Of a stretch of DNA of 64,000 nucleotides, positions 52,561 to 64,000 are shown piece after piece. Both the position numbers and the translations under genes were made by a program. The stretch covers positions 310,001-374,000 of the forward strand of contig JAMAHW010000015.1 in the NCBI GenBank assembly GCA_023627715.1. Reading direction: 5' to 3'. Under the pieces are notes generated by a model. That model was given only the letters and a program-made list of their open reading frames with translations. It was not told where the DNA came from and did no database searches. The stretch's first letter is position 1; the number at the start of each line of letters is the position of its first letter. Source of the stretch: Periconia sp. R9002 (lineage: Eukaryota; Ascomycota; Dothideomycetes; Pleosporales; Periconiaceae).

Positions 52561-53229
52561 GACGTACATGAGCAGATGTTGGGTTTTTTTAGATCTAAGA
52601 AATGATCACAACACAACACGAGCTCCCAAACACATCAACAAACAAAAAGTGGAAACATATCAACTTGATTTGCTATTTGAATATTTGCTTCATTTCCTCC
52701 CTTTCGAAAGGGAGAGACAGACTCAGTAAGCTGGACAACCCGACCAGTCGCGCTTGTGCGCACAATCTCGCAAAAACCTCAGTCCGTCCCAACGCAACCC
52801 CTTCCTTTCCCCTTCCAAATTGATATATAAGTATATATTACAGGTACCAGAACCCCCCCTCTATCCGTTGTCAGGGCGGGAAGAGACTGGAGATGACGAA
52901 AAAAAAATGAAATCACATCATGAGGGACTCGATAACTCGTCCGTCCCGTTGTAAAGAAATAATCGAGAAACTATTGAGGACGTGCGCCCATAAATGCCGG
53001 CCAGGAGCTTCAATAGCCGTGTAATAAGCCCTTGTTCCTATCCATGAAAAAGGGTGGGTGGATGATAACGCCAAATCTCTATTTTTTGTTGCGATTGCTG
53101 CTGTGTGGGCTACACAAAAAGCCAAGACCAAAGCAAATCCCCGGGCAGTAAAAGGTTGATCGTAAGTGGTCTCTCGATCAAAACTGTGAAGAAAAGAGAT
53201 GCATCGAGCCAAACTCCTCACATCACCTC
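52561..53229. other. Spacer between array and rna14
   Basis: Degenerating array sequence to about 52640 (ATCACAACACAACACGAGCT), then 3' flank of rna14. No gene. Confidence 0.45.
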
Positions 53230-56200
53230 TCAAGCACCAGGCCATCCAGCACCGCCACCATATCTAGCTTGAATGTTTTGCAACTGAGCTCCTATATGTG
53301 CAGCAGGAGGAGGTTGTGCAACGCCTCCAACGAGTGGTGGGGGGAATCCAACACCACTAACCGGTACAGTTGCAGGATTTTGACCAGGTAGCGGTAGGGA
53401 GATGTTTTGCAATAGCTCAACAAGACGCTCCGGTACGAATCGCGATGCAGTGTATGTGCTGGCGGGGGGAATGATGCTCAGAAGGAAATTGATCTCACGA
53501 GGCCATTGAGCTGGGGCGGCCACGGGAGTATTGCCTACCATCTGACGACGAGCGTCGAGACGTCGGCCAGCGGCACCCTTGAGTGGTGATTCCCCGCGGA
53601 CAAACTTGCGCGGCTGGTCGTCCGCAACATCTTCCAGTGGACGCTTAGGCGAGTTTGTGGCGGGGAGGAGATGGGCCATGCGTGGAGAGTTGAGGACCGC
53701 TGGGGATGCGATACGCGGCTCCTGCTGCTGTGGTGGTTGAATTTGAGGGGGTACGGCGAAAGGCTCCTCAATGGTCCGCATAACGTTGCTAGGCATGACC
53801 GGGCGCATCTGAGTTCGTGGCGAAATGATGGGTCGAATCGCTGTGGGATCAAATGTAGAGTTCGAGAAGCGCGATGAGAATCGTTGGAGTTGAGGATCCT
53901 CGGGGAAGAGTGTGCCCATACGTTGCTCGAGTTTGGTGATTTGAGCAAGCTCGCCGAACTGAGATTCGTAGTTGTGGAAGAATGAGAATAAAGATTTGGC
54001 ACGGTGGACATTTTCGGGTTTCGAGGTAATGCGCGTCACGACTGTCTCGAACACGGCGCGAGCATTGGTTGCATCATTGAGCTTGACCAGATGCTTGATG
54101 TACTCCAACGCGAAATTCTCATCATCGGGGAAGAGCTTCATGCCGCGTTCGAAGATCTTGGTGGCAGCTGGATCCTGATAACAGTGGTGCTCGATGAGAG
54201 CACTTGCAACATATGCATCGCTGAGCAACTTGCCCCGCTTGCGTGCTTCTCCGAAAACACCACGGAACCCTCCCACAGCCGCACCAGGCGCTCCTTTACC
54301 CTGCACTCGTCGCATAGCTCGCATGAGAGCTATCCAGGCATAGGACAAGGTACGCTTGAGCATATGAATCTCGGCGTTCGCAGCGTTGGTAATACCCTTG
54401 ATTTGGGCATCTAAAGCGGCCTGCTTTTCCTGTTGCCGTTTCTCAGCCGCCCGAGCTTCCTCCTCATCATCGTCGTCTGAGCCGTTATTCGAGTTTCCAC
54501 GAGCAGCGTCCTCTGCGGCTTGCTGCGCACCAAACACTTCCTTGGCCCGCGCGATATTCTGCTCTTCACGCTTCTTGGCCTTGTTGGTGAGATCATACAA
54601 AGCATCCAAGACGGTATTGAATGGTTCGCGCACTGCCTTGCCCTTGCTGATAACACCGGCTTCACCATCTTCGAAATCGGTCCGTGCCTCAATTTGAGCA
54701 GACCATCGGAAGGCAAGGAGACAGCTCTCGGGGTTGGCTTTGATTCCCTCCTTCAGGAATGTATCACCATCCTCCTTCATATCATTCTGGTAGCACCATT
54801 CTGCAGCGTCATACCACATCTCAGGCCAGAAGCGGAGAGCCATCAAGGCATTCTTGTACAAGTATAGGATACGTTTCCGGTAGAGAGGGGTATCGTCGTC
54901 GCGGATCTCTAGCGGGTCACTCTTCTCGTACTGTAACCAATTCTTCCACGCTTGCACTTGTTTTGCGTATTCATCGGCTCCATCGAAACCGGGAGCTGGC
55001 GGGAGCTTGGGGAGGGTGGTTCGGTTGACGTTCTTGAGATAGTTCTCCTGCAATGCAGAAATGGTGCTTCGTGCAGTCATGTATTGGGTGGACCTCTCCT
55101 GCATGTACTTGCGACCCTATTTCACTGTTAGCTCATAGCTGAATCTAAGCATCGAAATTGCAAATGCATACCGTTGCTTTGTTGAGGTTCATCTCGAAGC
55201 GATCATAATCCTTCCAAATCTCCAATGTCGCATTGGTAGGAACCGCAACAGCGCGCTGGTAGACTTTTCGTAGTGTATCCATCTTCTGCTGGTCCTGCCA
55301 GTTGCTCCCACCCAGAACACCAGGGCCCGACTTGAGCACCTCGAGGTAATCCACCCAGATCTTACCTGCGTCCACATCGATACCGACTCTATCTAAAACA
55401 AACTCGTAAACTTGAACAATGATGGTGCGGGCTTGACCTGTTTGATCGGTAGTCAAGTTATTGCGGCGGCGAATGTAGTTAATGTATGAAGACCAAAGGG
55501 CAATGTAGGGTGTTTCCTGTATTGAGCGGCCAAAAATGGCCTCGACTGCTGTGAAATTGTCAAGTTCCGTCTCCATATTGACATACTCGACCCATTGCTC
55601 GCCCTGCTCAAGTTAGCCGGACATCAAAGCTCAAAAACAGATGATACTACATACGGCATTAGGGAAAACCTTGAAGAACTCATCAAAGGCAGATCGCGCC
55701 TCGGCATATTTGTGGCGTTTGCGATGCTCGTCGATAAGACCTAACCACGCTTCAATGTCACCGCGCGGGTCCTCGGCAATGCGGTCCTCAAACATACCAA
55801 CCCTGTCTTGGGGAAGACGGGGCTTGGGCAGTGTGGAAGAGACGGAAGTGGAAGCTATAGACTGTCGGGCCGAGGGGACGGCATGTGAGTGAGCAGCTGG
55901 TTTAGTAGCATCTGGGGCTGGGGTGCCCGCATTAGAGAGAAGAGAAGTAGGTTGAGAAACAGCAGAGTCAGGAACAGTGAGTGCAGAAGGCAAAACACCA
56001 GGGACACCCTCATTCTGGACACTAAGTGACGAGACATTGTGTTGTTGGTTTTGTGCATTACTTGGAGACAAGGTAGCAGAACGCTCTGGCTTTGGTGACA
56101 ACGAGACTCCAGGCGCTTTCAACAACGCCGACCCTGCCTTAACTGGACCCTCATCCTCCTCGTCATCCTCGCTCTCGTCGACGAATCCACCTTTGGTGCG

Positions 56201-56470
56201 CGGGGGCTTGGTAGGCGTCGGGGCCGCACCACCAACATCGGCCGACTGGGACTGTGGAGCTTCATCGTGCGCGGTAGGCGGCGCATCAGCAGCAGGCTCG
56301 TGAGCAACCGCGGAGGACTCAGACGCAGGAATCATGTCCGCCGGCGCTTCGGGATCGTACTCTTCTTCCTCGTCATCGCCATTCTCGACGCCGCCCATTG
56401 GATTCTCCATCGCAGCATTGGGCTCGTCAGGCGCGTAGCTGACAGCGGCGGGGTCGTATTCGTGGGCCAT
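53230..56470 (-). CDS. rna14: mRNA 3'-end-processing protein Rna14 (CstF-77)
   Basis: Exons 56470-55655, 55603-55172, 55116-53230; introns 51 and 55 bp (GTATGT and GTATGC donors); 1044 residues. Rna14 is the HAT-repeat scaffold of cleavage factor IA, holding Rna15 and Pcf11 for pre-mRNA cleavage and polyadenylation in the nucleus. Residues 1-220 are acidic and disordered (EYDPEAPADM, ESEDDEEDEG). HAT repeats start near 225 (MFEDRIAEDPRGDIEAWLGL) and continue through VEAIFGRSIQETPYIALWSS, VYQRAVAVPTNATLEIWKDY and RFWPEMWYDAAEWCYQ. The monkeytail that binds Rna15 is at about 952-993 (WPREINFLLSIIP, RFVPERLVELLQNISLP). Start chosen at MAHEYDP; an upstream TTG is not used. Divergent from the UNC-50 gene. 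Confidence 0.96.
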
Positions 56471-57108
56471 CTCCTCGCCTGCTAACGGAAGGCTCAATTC
56501 GATAATGATCGTGTGCTATGGGATAAGTAGAAGCGGCGCAAGCCGGACTGATAAATGTAAAAGGTAGGGGGTTTTACTCTCTGTGGTCGCGTGCGAACAG
56601 GCAGCAGAGGGGGGAAGCAAGGAAAAGGTAAAGGATTGTACGGTTGACAGTCCTGTGTGCGCGAGAAGGTGAGTTGATGTGTGATGAAGGACAAACGCAC
56701 AGAGGGGTAGCGCGTCGTCGCTTTATTGATGTCGGCCACCAAACGAAGCTTGCGATCAATTGAAAGGAACTTCGGAGGTGAAGATGACAAGGCGTGGGGC
56801 CCAAGCTCATCCGCTAGCAGAGATGTGGCTTGACGTGTGGCTGGTGGAGTGTGGCCGTGCGCCAACTCTGTCTTTGACTTCGGCCTGTTGAAGGTCAGTA
56901 CAGATCAGCATTCACACCACCACAACCGTTCAATTCACGTTCATATCACCCAAAAAGCTCGTAGGCTCTTTTTTCACCACGCGAGATTACCGAGATTCTC
57001 CGCTGAGCAGGAATCCACACACTCCTCTTTCAACCCGGGAGCCTCGAGCTCTCGACGCGCCTCCTACTCGACCATCCGAACCGCGCAATAAATACCACAC
57101 CATAAACC
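56471..57108. promoter_or_regulatory. Shared region between divergent rna14 and UNC-50 genes
   Basis: 640 bp head-to-head intergenic region. No additional gene; open minus frame at 56494-56865 lacks domain character. No specific site recognised. Confidence 0.5.
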
Positions 57109-58025
57109 ATGAACCCACACATATCACTGCCGCGACCGACCGGCGGGCCCTCGAATTTCGGCAGCACGACCCCTTCAAGACGAAGAAACGAAATCCGCAT
57201 GCCGCGCTTCTTCAAGCGGCTCTTCAAGTTTCCGCAAATGGACTTCGAGATGGCCATCTGGGAGATGATGTCGCTGATAATAGCGCCGAAGAAGGTGTTC
57301 CGTTCCATATACTACCACAAACAGACGTCGAAAACATACCACCGACCGGACCCGTCCTTCACCTACCTCCTCGCGCTCTTCCAGTTCCTGACCTCGCTCG
57401 CCTGGGCCTTTGCGTACTCGTCGAGCTTCCCGCAAGCGCTTCGCATATCCCTCGTCTTCATTTTCGTCCACTTCCTCCTCTTCTCCCTCGTCACCGCCAC
57501 ATGTTTCTACTTCCTCATCAAGCACCTGCTGGGTCCGAATTCCAAAATCATCCCCGGCGGGCGACGCCGTGGGCTATACGATCTCGGGAGTGCGGGGGAC
57601 GCGGATGGGAAGGAGGAGCTGGAGTTTGGATACTGCTGGGACGTTAGCATTCGAGCGTTTGTGCCGGCGTGGTTATTTCTATACGTCGTGCAATTCCTGT
57701 GCATGCCGCTCGTAGGCACAGATCATTGGTACGTGTGTCCATTTCTTCCCCAAACTTTCGCGAGTTTTAACAAAAGACCATACACAGGGTATCCACCCTC
57801 CTCTCCAACACCCTCTACCTCCTAGCTGCGAACTACTACTTTATCATCACGTTCCTGGGCTACAACGCGCTGCCCTTCCTACACCACACCGAGCTGCTGC
57901 TTGCGCCGATTGCCGTCTTCACGATTCTCTGGTTCGCCAGTCTCTTTGGGCTCAACCTCAGCAAGCACATTGCACCGGTTTTCCTCACCGGCGCAAAGTT
58001 GCGTGAAAAGAAGAAGGCGCCTTGA
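57109..58025 (+). CDS. UNC-50 / GMH1 family Golgi membrane protein
   Basis: Exons 57109-57728 and 57788-58025, 59-bp intron (GTACGT donor, CATACACAG acceptor); 285 residues. The family core is clear: MPRFFKRLFKFPQMDFEMAIWEM, APKKVFRSIYYHKQTSKTYHR, DPSFTYLLALFQFLTSLAWA. Five to six hydrophobic helices follow (SLVFIFVHFLLFSLVTATCFYFL, AFVPAWLFLYVVQFLCMPL, NYYFIITFLGYNALPFL, LLLAPIAVFTILWFASLFGL). UNC-50/Gmh1 proteins reside in the Golgi and act with Arf GTPase exchange factors in membrane trafficking. The tail is Lys-rich (KLREKKKAP). Confidence 0.95.
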
Positions 58026-59215
58026 TTGTGCATGTGTGTGCGCGAATGTATGATTACTTACGCAGGGGATGTATGGATTTAGGGAATGAGACAATGGGAT
58101 GATATGAGTGTGTGTGTGTGTGTATGTGAAAAGATAGTGCTTTTATGATCCTTATAAGCAGTTGCATGCCACCCATATATGAAGAGCATACGAAGGATAG
58201 AGATGTCTATGTGTTGTACTGAAATGATTGAAACGTGACGGAACAAACCCCCGTTGGAACAGAAGCAAATGGCTGTTCAACGCAGCCCATCACGGAACCT
58301 TTTTCTACCAAAATCTCTAGAGAAACCTCCATTCTCTTTCCCATCTTCCCCTTTTTCCTCTCCGTATAGTATACTATCACACACACACCAACGTATCTAT
58401 CTCCACATCCAACAACCGCAGTCCCATCAAAATCTATTCACCCGAATCCCAATGACGCGTAGCAATAAGCGTATAGTAACCAAGATCCCTGAAACGTTCC
58501 TCCATTATTTCGCATTTGAAACCAAGGAGTAGGATGCCCTCCTAGTACTCCGAATTGATAATTCACCCAAACTACGTTTCGAAACTACTTGGGATGCCTT
58601 ATTGAGCTTCTATTCTCCCCAAACGTATGTACGTACAAACGCTCGTTCGTTCAGATGTTGTTGTAACAGTATATCCATTCCCCCCATCGATATGGACGTC
58701 CAATACATCTCATACCTACCTCCAAAGTGGGACGATCCAACACTCTCCCCCATAGGTATTTCAAAGCCCGTGAAAATCACCCAGTCCTGTGTTAAAGTGT
58801 CGACACAAACCCCCTCCCCCCTAACACCGTAGAAAATATCACTCGGGTATGTACGTAGGTACCAATATATGACATGACACGACACAAAGACTACCAGTAC
58901 CGACACATCACCAACTCTATACTGTAAGTTTTGATGGATGATGGAACGGACGGGGATATCAGGCGTCGTGGTGTAAAATGGGGAGTTTGTAGACGACATA
59001 TTCGTTTACATATAAATTAGTAAATGAGATAGGGATGGGGAGAGGGAGTGTCAAATGTCAGAGTTATATGTTCTAATATAACATTTCCGATATACAATAT
59101 AATACAACAATCCATCTACCTACACATCTACACATCTACCCATCTATGTTACCTATTCATACACACTCTCCCACCCCCTTCCTCTTCTCCCAAACACCCC
59201 ACCACCATAGCAACT
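58026..59215. other. Convergent 1.2-kb spacer
   Basis: (TG)n tract at about 58108-58126. Otherwise only short featureless frames; transcript ends of UNC-50 and IF-2 genes. Confidence 0.5.
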
Positions 59216-62200
59216 CTACAACGTCCTCTTATGCCTCTCCTCCTCATAGCACTGAATCTTATCACCCTCCTTAGCATCCTCCCAATCCGCAAACGAGATG
59301 CCGCACTCCGAGTCCTTGCGCATTTCGGGGACGTCCTTCTTTTGGTTTTTGAGGGTGGATATGGTGCCTGCAAGTTCAAGTTAGCAAAAGGTTTACTTTT
59401 GTGCTGGAGAAAGATAGGGAGAGAAAGTCAAGTGGAGAATTGATGAAAAGAGAAAAGGACATACCATCATACACGACCTCGCCCTTCCGGAGAACCTTGA
59501 CTTTGGCGCCCTTGCTGACGATGCCGTTGCGCACTTTGGTTCCGGCAACGCGCAACTTCCTCTTCCCGCCCAAGCCAATCTCAAATACCTGGGCGATCTC
59601 GCCCTCGCCGATAACGCGGTGCGTGATGCGCTCCGGCAACCGCTCCTCCATCATCGCCTTGACGTTCTCGACGACGCGGTAGATGATGTTTTCGTCGAAG
59701 ATGCGCACGCCCTTGGCCTCGGCGAGCTGGCTGATGTGGCTGGGGATGGCCGTGTTGAAGTTGATGATGTGGCCCGAGGCGTCGGCGGCGTGCTGGATGT
59801 CGAATTCGGAGGGGGGGCCCACGCCGAAGCGGAGGACGCGGGCGGAGATTTCGGCGTTGCCGAGCGAGGAGATGGAATCAATGACTGCTTCGACGGAGCC
59901 GGACACGTCGCCTTTGATGATGAAGGAGACAAGGTCCGGACCCGAAGATGTGCGGTACACGGTAGAAGCGTTTTTGGCTTCCTTGGAGTCCTTCTCGGCT
60001 TCGCGGCGCTCGGCATCGAGACGGCGGGATTCGTTGATGGCGTCCATGTCGATGGCCATTTGGTCGCGGGCGATGCGCTCGGCGCGCGTGGTGGCGACGG
60101 CCTGGCCTTGGTGCTCATCGACGGCTTGGAGGACTTCGTCACCGGCGATGGGTTGTTCGCGCCAGCCGTCCACTTCGACAGGCATGCCCGGGCCGACTTC
60201 GTCGATGGCGATGCCGGATTCGTTCTTAAGAGTGCGCACGCGGGTCCAGGTCGTGCCGGCGACGAGGATATCGCCAACGCGGAGCGTGCCGCTGCGGACG
60301 AGGACAGTGGCAACCTTGCCAGACTTCTTAGTAGACCCTTCGAGGACCCAGCCTTCGACATTGGCCTGGGGGTCGGCGCGGTGGTCCAACATTTCGGACA
60401 GCGTAACGATGGCTTCTTCAAGATCAGAAATGCCCTGGCCAGTCTTCCCGCTGACGGGGATAGCTTGGATGTCACCACCAAAATCTTCCACTTCGAGGCC
60501 GTGGCGCCCCAGGTCGAGCTTGACGGCTTCTTGGTCGGCTTGCGACTTGTCGATTTTGTTGATGGCCACAATGATGGGTACTTTGGCGTTCTGCGCGTGC
60601 TTGATGGCTTCGACCGTCTGTGGCATGACGGAATCATCTGCGGCCACAACGAGGACGACGATATCAGTCACATTAGCACCACGAGCGCGCATCGTCTCGA
60701 ACGCAGAGTGGCCGGGGGTATCCAGGAAAGTAATCTTCTTGCCAGAGGCCAATGGTACGCTGAAAGCACCAATATGCTGCGTGATACCACCAAACTCCGA
60801 CGCAGCCACACTGCTAGAGCGAATATAGTCGAGAATCGTCGTTTTGCCGTGGTCAACATGACCCATGATGGTAACCACAGGTGGGCGCACGGGAAATTTG
60901 GCATACTCCTCAGGGGATGGAGCAGGAGCAGCGTAAAGGTCCTCTTCCTCGGTCTGCATCATAGGCTCAAAATTGTACTCTTGTGCAATCAGACCAGCAT
61001 GTTCAGCGTTGAGGATATGATCCGTCTGAACCTCCTCGAACCCCAGCTCTTCCAACTTGTGTATGAACTCATCCACGCGAACCCTAAGAAGAGCAGCCAA
61101 ATTCGCGACGGTGATGAATTGGGGTAGGGCGATGGGTGTGGGGGCCGCCGCAGCCTTCTCCATTTCCAGCAATCTCTTCCTCTCCTCCTTGCGGCGCCGT
61201 TTCATTTCAGCCCTGTCCACATCCCCCTCATCCTCTTCATCCTCATACCGCATCACGCGTCGGTTACGTCGTTGTACATTCCGGCGACGACTCTCGGGCT
61301 TCTCATACCGATTCGAAACCTCTTTCGGAGCCTCATCCATGGCGAACTTGGCCCTTCTCCTCTCCGCACCGGGAGAGAGCTCATCCACGGCAGCCTCATC
61401 CGCAACAACCTCACTTTGCGATTCCTCTCGAAGCACCGGTTTCGAAAGGCACTGCGCACTGACGTGATCTTGCCGTCCGCAATGTATACACTGTGGTCGA
61501 AGATCGCGTGACAGAGGCGTATAGGCTCGTCCACCCTTCGGTGTGTTACCCAGGAGCTCATCAAGTTCCGCTTGGTCCAATCGATGAGGTTTGAAGCCGG
61601 TAGTCGTCGTTCTCTGGTCTTGATTCTCTTGATCCATGGCCCTCGACGCTCTGGTGAAGTCAGTCTCAGGCGCATTCCTCCTTCGCAATTGACCCGTGCC
61701 AAACTCAGACACACCCCTGGGAGCAAATCCATCTTCTTCCAGCGGCCTGACATTAGCTCTAACGTGACGCACAGGACCTCTCCCCTGCGTGGGAAACGCT
61801 TCCCTTCGCCCCGACATAGCATCATAGTTATTGGGTCGTCTCGCCGGGTCGGAAGCAAACCGTTCACGGTGATCATTACGACCAGGACCGCCGAATGTGT
61901 TGCCAGGGGGCCTCCGTTGTGGGAGTGGCTGTCTCACAGGCGTTTGCCGCGGCTGCGAGCCATGAGCATTCCAAGCATTATTCGCCTGCCCTCGATAATT
62001 CCGACCATCAGAAAACCCCGCTTGCGACCTAGGATTCGGCGTTGCTGGGGCGGGACTCCTCGGAGGCGCAGGCGGGGGTTGTTTCGCCATCTCAGCCTCG
62101 AGCATCTTCTTCATCCTCTCAGCCTGGGTCAGGCGGCGGGTCGGTGCCGGCGCATCGTCAGGTTTTTGTATCTGTGCATCAGAAGCAAACTGCGGTGCTT

Positions 62201-62365
62201 TGCTCGATGAAGTGAGATGTCGGACTTGACGGGTGGCGCAAAAGATGCAGATTTCGCGGGTCCTGGAGGGAACCTGTATCGATGATTGTGAGAAAGGGGG
62301 AGATGGAATGAAGAGAGATAATTGAATTGATGTATACTAACCCTTAGCATAGTTGCTCTACGCAT
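59216..62365 (-). CDS. ifm1: Mitochondrial translation initiation factor IF-2
   Basis: Exons 62365-62342, 62273-59465, 59367-59216; introns 68 bp (GTTAGT) and 97 bp (GTATGT); 994 residues. The first two exons give a mitochondrial-presequence-like N-terminus (MRRATMLRVPSRTREICIF), rich in Arg. IF-2 delivers initiator tRNA to the mitochondrial small subunit and hydrolyses GTP. G1 GHVDHGKT is at 479-486, then GGITQHIG, DTPGHS, NKID and SGKTG; domains II-IV follow, ending with RKDSECGISFADWEDAKEGD. A 400-residue Arg/Pro/Gln-rich N-terminal extension contains a CCHC zinc knuckle, C270-x2-C273-x4-H278-x4-C283. The GC-rich body creates long antisense open frames that I treat as shadows. Confidence 0.96.
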
Positions 62366-62667
62366 GGCTGATGAAGTACGGACAATAGTGACGGTGGTGT
62401 TGAGGAAAAAGTCTTGATGCGTTGCAGGATGAGACGTGAAGTTTAGCGGACCCCAGCTGGACTGCCAGAGGCTGTGATTGGTCGAATAGCGGAGATGCCG
62501 TCACCCATGTCGTCCAGCAAAATCAGGCACATCAGACGTCCCGAGTACAACGCATAAACATTATCGTGATAAAAAGTACCAGACAAAACCCAATGCCTAA
62601 AAAATACAAGAAAAGCCATCCCCCCTCCCCTCAACAATGAACCACATCTAGACCCTTTCCCCTCTCA
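62366..62667. other. Spacer upstream of IF-2 and downstream of small membrane protein gene
   Basis: About 300 bp; 5' region of the IF-2 gene and 3' region of the next minus-strand gene. Nothing else seen. Confidence 0.45.
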
Positions 62668-63094
62668 CTAACCCACCGTCCTACCACCCTCCCCAATCCT
62701 CTCCTCCTCCCGACCCCTCTCTTCATAAGAGTTCTGCATCTCACGATACCTCTTCAACAAATGATTCCTGCGAAACTCGCCGATATCAGCAGAATCGTCG
62801 CCCTCTTGCTTCCTGATGTTCCGCTCCTGCGCCTCCAGCATCTGGTGCTCCTGCATCTCTTTTTGTATCTGGCGCCATTCGCCGTACTGGTCGTTGATGG
62901 TGCGGCGGGAAAGGATGTGGTCGCACCAGAAACCGCAAATGGAGAGGATGCAGAGGGGGATCGCGAAGAGGGGAATGCCGGTCGCGATGAGCCACCAGGT
63001 TTTGGTGTGGCCGGGTTGTGGCTAAGAGGGAGGTTAGGGGTTTTTGGATTGTGAAGGGGGAGAGGGAAGGAGTGCAATTTACCCCTGCTGGCAT
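62668..63094 (-). CDS. Small single-pass membrane protein
   Basis: Exons 63094-63083 (M-P-A-G) and 63021-62668, 61-bp intron (GTAAAT donor, CCTAAC branch, CTCTTAG acceptor); 121 residues. One transmembrane helix (WWLIATGIPLFAIPLCILSI) is followed by a charged helical, coiled-coil-like tail (EWRQIQKEMQEHQMLEAQER, RRNHLLKRYREMQNSYEERG). The frame is open upstream to an acceptor-like CAACCCAG at 63126, so another exon (reading NDQCGFQPEG) may precede, but the ATGTCC|GTAACA just upstream joins in the wrong phase. No family name known. Confidence 0.65.
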
Positions 63095-63505
63095 GCCTTC
63101 AGGTTGGAATCCGCATTGATCATTCCTGGGTTGTGGTGAGTACAGTGGGTTTGAGGTAATGTGAGTAGGTTAGGACTGTTACGGACATTTGCGTTGTGAT
63201 GAGAATTGGCTCGTTGTTTGCGAAAGAGAATGACAGTGCGTTGGCGTTTGGGCGAAAATGTGCTGAAACGTAAATCTCTTGATGTGATATCGAAGACGGC
63301 AAAATGAAAACCGACAATTTGATCCCGAGATCGTTGTATGGACACAGCAATCGATTTGTCAATGGAAGAGCGAAGTGTAAGAAACATCCGCCTCGTCAAA
63401 AGAGAAGCTATCGCGGCACCGAAGAGCCCAGGTCCTTCCCTCTCACCAAACTCCGGAAGTACTCTCCTCTTCTGCCCAATCAAGAACTCACCAATTTCTG
63501 CCCGC
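63095..63505. other. 5' region of the small membrane protein gene
   Basis: Possible additional 5' exon near 63110-63126 as noted; otherwise nothing. Confidence 0.4.
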
Positions 63506-64000
63506 CTACCCTTTCCTCTCCAAAAACCCTTCCACGGCATCCACCACCTCACTCACGCCCTTCACCACAACATCCGGTCCCACCTCTTCACCACCGAGAC
63601 AATCCACCCAACCGTTCCCCGCCCTATCAACCCAACAAGCTCTCATACCAAACGACCTCGCGCCCAAAACATCAAAAGGATTCCCACTAACCAACCACAC
63701 TTCCCCCTCCCTCCCCGTTTTTCCCACCTTCTCACAAAGTAACCGATACACACTCGGGTGCGGTTTGAACTTCCGCGTAGGTTCGACGACAATGATGTCC
63801 TTGAAGAGCTTGGCGTGGGGCGAGAGAGAGGGTGATGAATTAAGAGACGTGCTGATTTGCGCGTGGGTACCGTTTGAGAAGAGGACCGGGTGAATGTGTG
63901 GGGAGGAATCCAGGGATGGGAACAAGGGGGCGACGTCCGGGAAAAGGGAGAGTGAATTGTACGACTCTAATAGAGAGTGCAAGGTTGAGTCTGGGAGGGT
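63506..64000 (-). CDS. Haloacid dehalogenase, type II (5' partial, cut by window end)
   Basis: The minus frame is open from the window edge to a stop at 63506. The visible 165 residues are the C-terminal two thirds of a HAD-superfamily enzyme of the (S)-2-haloacid dehalogenase type: cap-domain end (SLLESYNSLSLFPDVAPLF), motif II LFSNGTHAQI, the conserved Lys region VEPTRKFKPHPSVYRLL and motif III-like VSGNPFDVLGARSFGMRACW with WVDRAG. Motif I (DxY/DxT) lies beyond the window. The family hydrolyses carbon-halogen or phosphoester bonds; actual substrate unknown. Confidence 0.9.
   Translation of the reverse strand, partial: TLPDSTLHSLLESYNSLSLFPDVAPLFPSLDSSPHIHPVLFSNGTHAQISTSLNSSPSLSPHAKLFKDIIVVEPTRKFKPHPSVYRLLCEKVGKTGREGEVWLVSGNPFDVLGARSFGMRACWVDRAGNGWVDCLGGEEVGPDVVVKGVSEVVDAVEGFLERKG

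Noticed and set aside
53535..54011. Alternate-frame ORFs within rna14
   Set aside because: Serine-rich shadow of the HAT-repeat coding frame.
59619..61127. 502-residue plus-strand open frame, with other long frames at 59683-60828 and 59651-60649
   Set aside because: Antisense and alternate-frame shadows of the GC-rich IF-2 coding sequence, whose G-domain motifs are unmistakable on the minus strand; the shadows have biased, repetitive composition.

Overview
The window is nuclear DNA of a filamentous ascomycete (Pezizomycotina). Evidence: short spliceosomal introns of about 45-120 bp with GTAAGT/GTATGT donors and CTAAC/CTAAT branch sites, a tRNA-Phe with an intron after position 37, and lineage-typical families (Zn2Cys6 regulator, RTA1-like exporter, AA9 lytic polysaccharide monooxygenases, CE1 feruloyl esterase, F-box/LRR protein, expanded BTB/POZ genes). 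Dothideomycetes is a reasonable guess but is inference only. There is no operon structure; genes lie on both strands with 0.3-2.5 kb spacers.

Layout. 1-5 kb: 3' part of a disordered protein, an AT-rich LTR-like remnant, and a minus-strand gene with an aerolysin-like repeat pattern. 5.5-7.1 kb: four-exon multi-pass membrane protein. 7.4-14.6 kb: accessory stretch with dispersed repeats, two BTB/POZ genes, a 14-bp tandem repeat and two damaged or incomplete cysteine-rich secreted-protein genes. 14.7-19.2 kb: secreted actin/Hsp70-fold-like protein and a GPI-type S41-like protease. 20.1 kb: tRNA-Phe. 22.8-26.4 kb: AA9 oxygenase with CBM1, an F-box-like protein, glyoxalase I. 27-30.7 kb: a four-module RNA-end-processing protein. 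31-37 kb: J-protein, Zn2Cys6 regulator, RTA1-like exporter, F-box/LRR protein. 38.6-41.1 kb: a second AA9 enzyme tail-to-tail with a feruloyl esterase. 44.2-46.9 kb: two more BTB/POZ genes. 47.5-52.6 kb: a degenerate protein kinase set within a tandem array of about 300-bp units. 53.2-64 kb: conserved housekeeping block (rna14, UNC-50/GMH1, mitochondrial IF-2, a small membrane protein, and a HAD dehalogenase cut by the window end).

The plant-cell-wall theme (two AA9 enzymes, one with a cellulose-binding module, plus a feruloyl esterase) and the secreted cysteine-rich remnants suit a plant-associated or saprotrophic fungus. The most unusual feature is the minus-strand array at 50.3-52.6 kb: seven diverged units, each with a TATA box, a pyrimidine-rich stretch, a TTTACACT-like box 41-51 bp downstream of the TATA, in several units a start encoding Met-Val-Leu-(Cys/Arg), and a terminal (GAT)n block. 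Two or three further units lie on the other side of the kinase gene. This looks like a decaying tandem family of tiny genes. All gene models are read by eye from splice signals and frame; none was checked against transcripts or databases.
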